Source: Blastomonas ursincola (GTDB lineage Bacteria; Pseudomonadota; Alphaproteobacteria; Sphingomonadales; Sphingomonadaceae). From it: 64,000 nt of DNA. Made by a program: the position numbers and the translations under genes. Shown here piece after piece: positions 1 through 10,600 of this stretch. How positions within the stretch are numbered: position 1 is the stretch's first letter; each line of letters starts with the position of its first letter. The stretch is taken from positions 1 to 64,000 of the forward strand of contig NZ_VDES01000004.1 in NCBI RefSeq assembly GCF_013607875.1. Direction: 5' to 3'. A model generated the notes under the pieces. The model was not told where the DNA came from. It searched no databases and saw only the letters and a list, made by a program, of their open reading frames with translations.

Positions 1-1650
1 ATTGGTCGCGGTGGCGCCGGATCCGGTGATCGCATAGGTTCCGGCATTGCTCGCGATCGTCGCGACCGAACCATAGGTGAGGCCTGAGACGACGCTGGCG
101 GTATCGCCATTGCGGAAGCCGGTGATGCTGCCGGTAAAGGCGGGGTTGGAGAGCCCGTATTCGCGCGTCGCGTTGTCCGCCGTCACCGTCAGCAGCGCCT
201 TGGTGATCGTCAGCGTGCCGGGGACGTAGGCGAAGTCATAATTGGTCGCGCTGCCACCCGACGCTGTGATCGCATAACTGCCGACGGCCGATCCGGTGTT
301 GGCCGCGGTACCATAGGCCAGGCCCGAAACCACGCTGGCGGTATCGCCCGCACGCAGGCCGCTGATCGTGCCGGTGAATACCGGATTGGCGAGGCCGTAC
401 TCCCGCGTTGCATTGTCGGCGGTCACCGTAAGCAACGCCCTGGTGATCGTGAGCGTGCCGGGGACATAGCTGAAATCGTAGTTCGTGGCGGTGGCACCCG
501 AACCCGTGATCGCATAGTTGCCGATGCCCGAGTTCAGCACCGCGCTGCTGCCATAGACCAGACCGCTGATCACGCTGGCGGTATCGCCGTTGCGATAGCC
601 GGTGATCGTGCCCGTGAACGCCGGGTTGGCCAGGCCATATTCGCGCGTCGCGTTGTCCGCGGTAACCGTCAGCAGCGCCTTGGTGATCGTCAGCGTGCCG
701 GGGACGTAGGCGAAGTCGTAATTGTTCGCCGTCGCACCCGATCCGGTGATCGCATAGGTGCCGACATTGCTCGCGATCGTCGCGACCGAACCATAGGTGA
801 GGCCTGAGACGACGCTGGCGGTATCGCCATTGCGGAAGCCCGCGACGCTGCCGGTAAAGGACGGGTTGGCGAGCCCGTATTCGCGCGTCGCATTGTCCGC
901 TGTCACCGTCAGCAGCGCCTTGGTGATCGTCAGCGTGCCGGGAACGTAGGCGAAGTCGTAATTGGTCGCTGTCGCACCCGATCCGGTGATGGCATAGGTG
1001 CCGACATCGCTCGCGATGGTCGCAACCGAGCCATAGGTCAGGCCCGAAACGACGCTGTCGGTATCGCCGTTGCGGAAGCCGGTTATCGATCCGGTAAAGC
1101 CTGGGTTCGCAAGGCCATATTCGCGCGTGGCGCTATTTGCTGTCACTGTCAGCAGCGCCTTGGTGATCGTCAGCGTCCCGGGGACGTAGCTGAAATCGTA
1201 ATTGGTCGCTGTCGCCCCCGATCCGATGATTGCATAGGTACCAACCGGCGACGCAGCCGTTGCGATCGTGCCGAACGTCAGGCCGGAAATGACGGTGGGG
1301 TTATCGCCGTCGCGAAAGCCGGTCACCGATCCGGTGAAATTCGGGTTCGTCAGGCCATATTCGCGCGTAGCGTTATCCGCCGTCACCGTCAGCAACGCCT
1401 TGGTGATCGTCAGCGTCCCGGGCACAAAGGCAAAGCCATAGCCGACATCCGATGTCAGCGAGCCCAAAGCCGCGTTGATCGCGTAGGTGCCGACGCTGGA
1501 ACTGGTGAACGCCGAAGTGCTGAGCGCCGGGTTGCCGGCAAAGGCATAGGCCGCGCTGTCGCCATTCACCAGCCCGGCAAATCCAGCGGTGAAGGTCGGG
1601 TTGGCGAGCCCGTATTCGCGCGTGGCGTTGTTGGCCGTGAAGGTCAGGAT
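1..1650 (-). repeat. Tandem 240-bp repeats encoding MBG domains
   Basis: Six complete units and a seventh cut by the window edge recur with a period of 240 bp (80 residues). Each contains NATREYGLANPxFTG, GDTxSVVSGL, GTYAITGSGATATNYDF and YVPGTLTITKALLTVTAD. The first unit (about 1411-1650) is the most divergent. Units 2-7 are nearly identical at the DNA level, which suggests recent duplication or gene conversion. MBG domains are common in large bacterial surface proteins as stalk-like modules. The array may continue outside the window. Confidence 0.92.
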
Positions 1651-4600
1651 GGGCTGACGGAAGAAGATGAACAGATTGCCGGGCTGGGTGATCGACCCCG
1701 GCGGGTTGAGCTGGAAACCGCGATTATAAAGATTGTTGCCGACCAGCCCGCCGCGCTCGATGACATCGTAATCGTTGGAATAGACAAGGAACCGCCCGCC
1801 CCCGGTCATGTTGAACGCGCCTGGTCCACCATTGTTGGTGAACACGCTGCCGATGACCGTGATGGCCGTTCCGGCACCGCTGGCGTTCAGCGTGATGCCC
1901 GCAGGAATGATGACTTCCTGAACGGGGCTGGAAAAGCCCGCATTGAGCACATTGATCGTGCCGGCGGTGATATTGCCCAGCGTGATGGCACCGGATTGCG
2001 GATTGGCAAGGCCGGCGCCAGGGCCGATCTGTATATCGACCAGACCCGTTCCTGCGTTGATGAATCCGCCCGCGCCAAAGGTGACGACCGAAGCACCGGG
2101 GTCGCGGAAGGCATCGATGGCACCGGGGAACAGGATGTTGTTGGTAAACAGTTCAACCCTGCCGTTATCGCTCGTGATCCCGGCGTTGACAAAGATGGAG
2201 CGGCCCGCCTCCAGGCGCAGATTGCCGCCATCGCCAGAGGGATTATCGACCAGAATTGCCGCGTTGACGGTGATGTCGTTGTTCGCCTGAAGCGTGACGC
2301 CGGTTCCGCCCGAAAGGATCGCGGCAAGCGCGCTGGCGCTGATCGTCACATCCCCGCCCGGATCGTCACCGAAGCCGAGGCCCGGCAGCCCGACCGCGCT
2401 GGCGGTGTTGAAGAAATAGACCGACCCGGCATTGCCGACCCGATCTTCGGGACCGTCGTCTCCGGGCGCGCCCACCACCAGCCTGCCGCCATCGAGCGAC
2501 AGCGCACTGCCGAAAAGGTCGGCAACGCCTGTGGGACCGAAGTTGATATCGGCAGGGCCGTTATACCCGCGGCCGATGCGCGAGGTGAGCGAGGGGTCGC
2601 CGCCAAAGCTCGCGCCGGGCACAGCAAAGAGATAGGCCGCGCCTACCCCCGCCTGCTCGTTGCCCGCGCCGCGATCGCCCGGCGCGCCGACCGCCAGGGT
2701 TTCGCCGCGCAGCGCCACCGCCGATCCGAAAAGATCGCCACTGTCCAGCGTGGGCACCCCATTGGCCCCGGCATAGTCCACACCCAGCGTGCGTGCGAGC
2801 GTCGGCGTCGCAAAGGCAGTGTCGGCAAAGGTGAACAGATGCACCGCGCCTGCGCTGACCCTGCCACCCAGCGCGCCATCATCGCCGGTCGCGCCGACGG
2901 CAAGCCGCAACCCGTCAAGCGAGAGCGACGCGCCAAAGCGGTCCGCGCTGTCCAATATCGTCAGGTCAAGGTCGCCGCTTCCCGAATAGCCGCGGCCGAT
3001 GGTTCCCGCCAGCGACGCTCCGAACAGGGCAGGATCGGTGAAGGTGATGAGGTAGACCGCGCCGCTATCGGCGACCGCATTGCCAGCACCGTCGTCGCCC
3101 GGCGCCCCGACGACCAGCCGGGTGTCCAAGAGCGAGACCGCGCTGCCGAACCTGTCGTCGGCATCGAGGCTGATCCCGAGATTGTTGCCGCCGGCATAGC
3201 CAACACCGATCTGGCCCAGCAGGCCGCCGCTGTTGAAGTCGGTGTCGGTAAAGGTGAAAAGATACACGGCGCCGGAATTGGGAACGCCGCGCGCTGCGCC
3301 CGGATCGCCCGGCGCGCCCACGGCAAGCCGGGTCCCATCGAGCGAAACTGCGCTGCCAAAGGCCGCCCCCGCCGTCAGTTCGCTCACCGCGATATTCTTG
3401 CCGCCGCTATAGCCGCGTCCCACGATGCCCTGCAGAACGGGTGCCGCAAAATCGGGATTGGCAAAGGAGAAGAGATAGACCGCGCCCGCGTTGGGAACGT
3501 TGATGCCCGCACCATCATCGCCGGGTGCGCCGACCGCCAGGCGGTTGCCGTCGAGCGATACCGCCGCGCCGAAATTGTCGTCGAGTTCAAGGCCCGCGAC
3601 CGGCGTGCCGAGGCCGCGTGTATAGCCGGAGCCGATGGTACCGACCAGCCGCACGCCGCCGAAATCGAGATCGGTAAAGGTGAACAGATAGACCGCGCCC
3701 GAATCATCGACATTGCCAGGGTTGCCGAGGCCGTCGTCCCCTGGCGCGCCGACCACGAGCCGGCCGCTGTCGAGAGACACCGCCGATCCGAAGAAATCGA
3801 GCTCGTCCAGCTCGACGTCGAAATCGGGATTGGTGCCGAAATTGGCAAATCCCTTGCCCAGGATTTCGGAAACCGTGCCGCCGCCAAAACTGCTGTCGGA
3901 AAAGCTCAGCAGATAGACCGCACCCGAACTGACGGGGCTGGCGGCGGAGCTGGTGAGCCTCGGCGCGCCAATGGCCAATCGATCTCCATCGAGCGAAATC
4001 GAATGGCCGAAAAAGCTTCCGTCCCCCATGCCGAATGGCGTCAGCGCCGTGTCGACATCCCCAGGCCCATTATAGCCGGCGCCGACGATGCCGCGCTGGA
4101 TTCCACCGGAAAAGGCGAGATCCGCAAAAGTGAACAGATAGACCGCACCCGGGCTGATCAGGCTGTTGCCGTTGCCGTCATCGCCAAGCGCACCGACCAC
4201 CAGACGCGTGCCATCGAGCGCCACCGACGAGCCGAACCGGTCGAAATCGTCGAGCGCGATATCCAGGTCGTTGCCACCGGCATCGAAGCCGAGCCCGACA
4301 ATGGCCTGCAGCGCACCGCCCTGGAACAGCGAATCGGCAAAAGTGAACAGATAGACCGCCCCGGTCTCGCGCTCGAGCGCGGGGGGATTGCCTGCGGCGT
4401 CGTCGCCATCGGCCCCAACCGCCAATCGGTTGCCATCGAGCGAAACCGATGTGCCGAAGCGGTCATTGGCCTGGAGATCGGCCAGGCCGATATTCTTGCC
4501 GCCCCCATAGTCCAGGCCGACAATGGCTTCGAGCGCTCCACCGGAAAACTGGGCGTTGGAGAAGCTGAATAGATAGACGGCGCCGGCAAAACCGGCCGTG

Positions 4601-7600
4601 TTACCGGCGCCCGCATCATTGGGTGCGCCGACAGCCAGACGGTTGCCGTCGAGCGAAACCGAGGATCCGAAACGGTCTCCCCCCTCGATCTGCGTGACGA
4701 ACAGGTTCTTGCCGCCGACATAGCCATGGCCGATCACCGATTGCAGGGTCGCGCCCCCGAACAGGAAATCGGTGAAGGTGAACAGATAGACCGCGCCCGC
4801 ATCGATCAGGCCGTCGATCGAACCGTCATCGCCCCGGGCCCCGATCGCGAGGCGGACTCCATCGAGCGAAACCGCATTGCCGAAACCGTCGCCTGCACCG
4901 AGCTGCGCAAACGATGGCGCGGCAGGTGCCGTCAGGTCCAGCCCCACCGAAGCGCGATAGTCGGCGCCGATCGTGCCGGTCAGGCGGCCGCTGCCGAACG
5001 CGGCATCGCTGAACTGGAAGAACTGCACCGCGCCGCTGTTCGGCTGGCTGTTGGCGGGGCCGTCATCCCCTGGCGAGCCGACGGCGAGGCTGGTGCCGAA
5101 CAGCGAGACGGCAGCGCCGAAATTGTCGCCTTCTTCCACCGGTACCGAGATCTGCTGCGCCCCATTGACCGTGCCGACATAGCCGTTGCCGATGATCGAG
5201 CGCTGCAGTGGGCTGGCCAGCAGGGCATTGGCAAAGCCGTAGAGATAGACGGCACCGGCGCCGAACTGGAAGAGATTGCCCGCGCCCTGATCGCCCGGCG
5301 CACCGATCGCCAGCCGCCCGGCGTTGAGGGAAACGGCGCTGCCGAAAAGGTCGCCATTGTCGAGCGATCCGGGATCGCCGTCATTCGCCCCGGTATAGCC
5401 GCGACCGATGACTCCGACCTGCGCGACGCCGCCTGCCTGGCTGTCGGCAAAGGTGAAGGTGTAGACCGCACCGATGGCGCTCAGGCTGCCGCCGATATTG
5501 CCCGCCCCCTCGTCGCGCGGCGCACCGACAGCGAGCTGCCGCGCGACGATATCCATCGACAGCGATGAACCGAAATTGTCGCCGGGATCGAGCGCGCCGA
5601 GGTTCAGGCTGTTGAGCCCGCCATAGCCCGCACCGATGGTGCCGATGACACCGCCTGCACCCACAAACGGGCTGTGCAGCAACAGATAGACCGCGCCCGA
5701 ATCGCCCACGGCGTTGCCCAGGCCATCGTCGAACGGTGCCCCGACCAGCAGGTTGGTGAGCGAAATGGCGACGGCAGAACCGAATCTGTCCCCAGCCTCC
5801 AGCGCGACGTCCAGATCGTTGACGCCGCCATATCCGTTGCCGACCGTGCTGAACGACGAGAGGTTTTCGAAGGCCCCGGACTGGAACGCGAAGGTATAGA
5901 CGGCGCCGCCATCGGCGACATCGTCCTGCCCGCCGTCATCGCCCGGCGCCCCCACCGCAAGGAACGACCCCGACAGCGAGACCGAAGCGCCGAAATTGTC
6001 GCCGGCCTGCAGACCGGCCAGCGACAGGTTCTTCCCGCCGGTATAGCCCGACCCGATCACGCCTTCGAGCACGGGTGCCGTGAGGTTGAGGCCCGGCGCA
6101 TTCGAGAAGCTGATCAGATAGACCGCACCCGCGCCGGTGGTGAGGCCGGACGCGCCATTGTCGAACGGCGAGCCGATCGCGAGCAGCTGGCCGTCCAGCG
6201 AGACGGAATTGCCGATATTCTCGGGCGGGTTACGGTTTATGCCCTGCGCGGCGAGCGAATATGTCGGACCGTTGGCATAGGCCCCTCCGATGATCCCGGC
6301 GAGCTCGAGGTTGGCGAAAAACGGGCCGTTGAAGGTGAACAGATAGGCGGCTCCGGCCGATGGACCGACGCCATTGCCGCTGTCCCCCGCCGCACCAATG
6401 ATCAGCCGGTTGGATTCGAGCGTTATCGCCGCACCGAAGCGGGTGCCGTCAAACAGGCCGACGACCGGCAGAGCCGACGGACCGATATAGCCCGAGCCGA
6501 TGACGGCCTCCAGCGTGGGGCTTTCCAGCGCGGCACCGGCAAAGGCGAACAGGAAGGCCGCACCACGATCGAGACCACCGCCGGAAGACCCGCTGTCACC
6601 GGGCGCGCCCACGGCCAGCCGGTTGTTCAACAGCGAAACCGAAGCGCCAAAGCCGTTGGCACCGTCAAGCTCGCCCACTGAAAAATCGCTTGGTCCCCCA
6701 ATATAGCCGCTGCCGAGCGTACCGAGCAGTGTCGGCAATCCGAAATTGCTGTCGGCAAAGTTCAGCAGATAGACCGCGCCCGCATCGCCGAGCGCGTTGC
6801 TGGTTCCGTCATCGCCAACGGCGCCGACGGCCAGGTTGAAGCCGTCGAGCGACACCGAGCTTCCGAAACGGTCGCCCGCCTCCAGATTGCCGATCGCCAG
6901 AAGATCGGTACCGGAATAGTCCGCGCCATAGACGCCAATCAGGCTGCCGGATTCGAAATAGTTGAACACCGGAACAGGGCCGCTGAAATCGATCGTGTTC
7001 GAGAATTTCAGCGAATAGACCGCGCCGGAATCGATGAAATTGTTCGATCCGCCATCGTCCCCGGGAGCCCCGACCACGAGCTGATTGAAGCGCAGCGACA
7101 CCGCGCTGCCAAAGGCATCGCCCGGCCCCAGATTGAGCAGCCCGACATTCTTTCCGCCGCCGTAATCGCGGCCGATCGTCGCCTCCAGCACCGGATTGTT
7201 CAAACCGGGATCGAACCGGAAAAGATAAACCGCGCCCGCATCGGGCGACAGATCATCGGCGCCATCGTCTCCCGGTGCACCGACCGCCAGCAGATCGGGG
7301 TTGAACCCACCGAGCGAGACGCTGCTGCCGAACCGGTCGCCATCCTGCAACGCTGCAACATCGAAATTGCCCGCGCCGGTATAACCCTTGCCCAATATGC
7401 CCTTGAGCGTCGGCGCGGCAAAATTGGCACCGGCGAAGGTGAACAGATAGACCGCGCCGATATCGGTGCCATTGACGTCAGCCGAGCGGTCTCCGGGCGC
7501 GCCGATGGCGAGCAGTTCTGCCGTCAGCGAGACGGCGGTGCCGAAGCCGTCGTTGGGGAAGACTTCCGGCACCGATACGTTCTGCGGGCTGCCGTAGCCG

Positions 7601-10600
7601 CGGCCGAATGTCCCGGCATAGGAAAGGTTGGCGAAATTGCCGCCGGTGAACGCGAACAGATAGACCGCGCCGAGCCCGAAATCCTTGTTGGCCGCGCCCA
7701 TGTCGCCCGATGCGCCGACCACCAGCCGGTTCTGGTTGAGCGAGAGCGCGTTGCCGAAACCGTCGCCGGTTTGCAGCTGGCCCAGCGGCAGATCGAGATC
7801 GCCGCCATAGCCCCTGCCGATTGCGCCGATCTGGGTATAGGTGCCGTTCGACAGCGAGAACAGATAGGCCTTGCCCGAACCCCCGACCGAATCGTCAGCA
7901 CCGCTGTCACCGGGCGCGCCGACCACCAGCCGACCTCCCGAGGCGGATACCGCCGCCCCGAACTGGTCGGCAGCGCCAAGAAACGAAATATCGGTGTCGT
8001 TGCTCTCGCCATAGCCCGAGCCGATGATGCCGATCAGCTGGGGCAGGTTGAAGACCGCATCGTTGAAGGCGATGCTATAGACGGCACCCGCATTGGCCAG
8101 GTTGTTGCCTAGCCCCCGATCGCCCGGCGCGCCCACCAACAGTCTCAATCCGTCGAACGCCACGCTGGTGCCGAATGCATCGCCCGCTTCCAGCTGCGTA
8201 TCAGGGCGATTGATGTCCAGGTCCTTGGCACCGACCTGATAGCCGAACCCGATCGTGCCTTCGAAGATACCGCTGTTGAACTGGGCATCGGCGAAGCTGA
8301 ACAGATAGACTGCACCCGAATCCACGGCGCTGCCGCCCAGCCCGTCATCGCCGGGCGCACCCACGGCGAGCCGGGTTCCGCTCAGCGCGACCGATCGGCC
8401 AAAGGCGTCATCCGTGGCGAGCTGCGTCAGATCGATATCCCGGGCACCCGCATAGCCCAGCCCGATGGTGGCCTGCAGCGAAGCGCCGGAGAAAAGCAGG
8501 TCGGTGAAATTGAAGAGATAGACCGCGCCTGCGGCACCCGCCGAGCCCAGCGCGCCCGCGTTGCCCGGCGCGCCAACCGCCAGCTGCAGCCCATCGAGCG
8601 AGACCGACGAGCCGAACTGTTCGAACCCGTTGATCGGTACCGACAGGTTCTTTCCGCCGCTATAGTCCAGCCCGATGACCGCTTCGAGCACGGGCGCGCC
8701 GAAAGCCAGATCGGCGAAACTGAACAGATAGACTGCACCGGAAAAGCTGAGGCTGTTGAAGGCGCCGCGATCGCCAGGAGCCCCGACCGCGAGCCGATTG
8801 CCGTCGAGCGAAACGGCGAAGCCGAATTCGTCACCCGGTTCGAGCCCGGGCACCGAGAGGTTGCTGAACCCGGTATAGCCCGCGCCCAACTTGTCGATCA
8901 GCCGGGTATTGCCGAAATCGGTACCGGCAAAGGTGAACAGATAGGCTGCGCCCGATCCCGGCGCGCTGCCGTTGCGGCCGGCATTGCCCGATGCGCCGAC
9001 CACCAGCCGTTCGCCGTCGAACGCCACCGCCGCACCGAACTGCTCCCCCTTGGCGAGCTTCAGGTCGAAATCCCGTGCCGAGCCGAGATAATCGACCCCG
9101 ATGATCCCGGCCTGGCTGATGTCGGTAAAGCCGGAGGAGGTGGTGAACAGATAGACTGCGCCGGCATTATTCTGCGTACCGTTGCGCCCGTCATTGCCCA
9201 CCGCGCCGACGACGAGCTGCACTCCGCGCAGCGCCACCGACTGGCCGAACAAATCGCCCGCCGCCCCATTGGTGTCGAAATCGTTCAGCCCGGTATAAAA
9301 GGTGCCCAGCCGCGCCTCCAGCGTGCCACCGCTGAAATCGCCGGCCGCAAAGCTGTAGACATAGACGGCACCGGAATCGAAGATCGGGGTGCTGCCCCCG
9401 TCGTCATTCGGCGCGCCGATCGCCAGCCTCAGGCCGTCGAGCGAGAGTGAGGTGCCGAACCGGTCCCCGGTCTCAAGCCCCGGAACCGCGATATCGTTGG
9501 GGCCGCCCGATCCATAGCCCAGACCCAGAGTGGCAAGCCGCTGCGGCGTCGCGGAAAAGCCCGCATCGCCCATGTCGAAGATATGGACCGCACCCGCTTC
9601 GATGTCCGATCCGCCAAAACCGTTGTCGCCCGCCGCGCCGACCGCAAGAATGTTCCCCGAAAGCGCGACCGCGCTGCCGAACAACGCCCCTTCGCTGTTG
9701 ATGGCGCTGCCGTTGAAGCTCTCGAAACTGAGCACACGCGCCAGGACGCCACCCGAAAACGAGGCGTCGGCAAAGGTGAAGAGATAGACGGCACCGGCAT
9801 CGCCCTGCGCGATCGCGGTGCCATCGTCACCGATCGCCCCGACCGCGAGCCGCGTTCCGTCCAGCGAGACCGAGGACCCGAAAAGGTCGTCCGCCTCGAG
9901 CCGCCCGACCGAGACATTCTTGCCGCCGCTATAGCCCGATCCGATGATCGACTGCAGCACCGGCGCGCTGAACAACGCATCGCCGAAGGTGAAGAGGTAG
10001 ACGGCGCCCGAATCGGACCGGGTGTTGGTCGCGCCATCGTCAAACCGCGCGCCGACCGCCAGCCGGTTGCGGTCCAGCGAGACCGCCGTTGCGAAATTGT
10101 CCTGCTCTTCCAGGCCATTGCCCAGCAGCGACAGGCCGAAAAGCGAGGTATATCCTGCGCCGAGAATGCCGACCTGCCTGCCATCGCCGAACCGGTCGTC
10201 GCCGAAGGTGAAAAGGTACACCGCGCCCGAATCGGTGGCCACATCGGTTCGGCTGTCGTCATTGGCCACGCCGATGACCAGACGGTTGCCAAATAGCGAC
10301 AGGCTGCTCAGCGTGTCGCCAAACTGCAGCCCGCTGACCGACAGGTTGTTGCCGCCCAAGGCTCCGTAATCGGCACCGATCCGCCCGACCAACTGAACGC
10401 CCGAAAACGCATCGTCGGCAAAGGTGAACAGATAGGCCAGGCCTGAATCGGTGACGCCGTTTTCGCGGCCGTCGTCCAGCTGGGCGATCACCGCCAGGCG
10501 ATTGCCTTCGAGCGACAGCGCGTTGCCGAAATGGTCGGACGGCTCGAGGAAGCTGATCGCGAGATCCTTGGCCCCAGAATATTGGTGGCCAAGAATGGCT

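Noticed and set aside
1-1650. Regular repeats as a CRISPR array
   Set aside because: The 240-bp units are coding, in one frame and without unique spacers. They encode MBG domains.
1996-4572. A long plus-strand open frame of 858 codons
   Set aside because: It is antisense to the TpsA blade array and only mirrors its repeated codons. It has Arg/Asp-rich composition with no domain.
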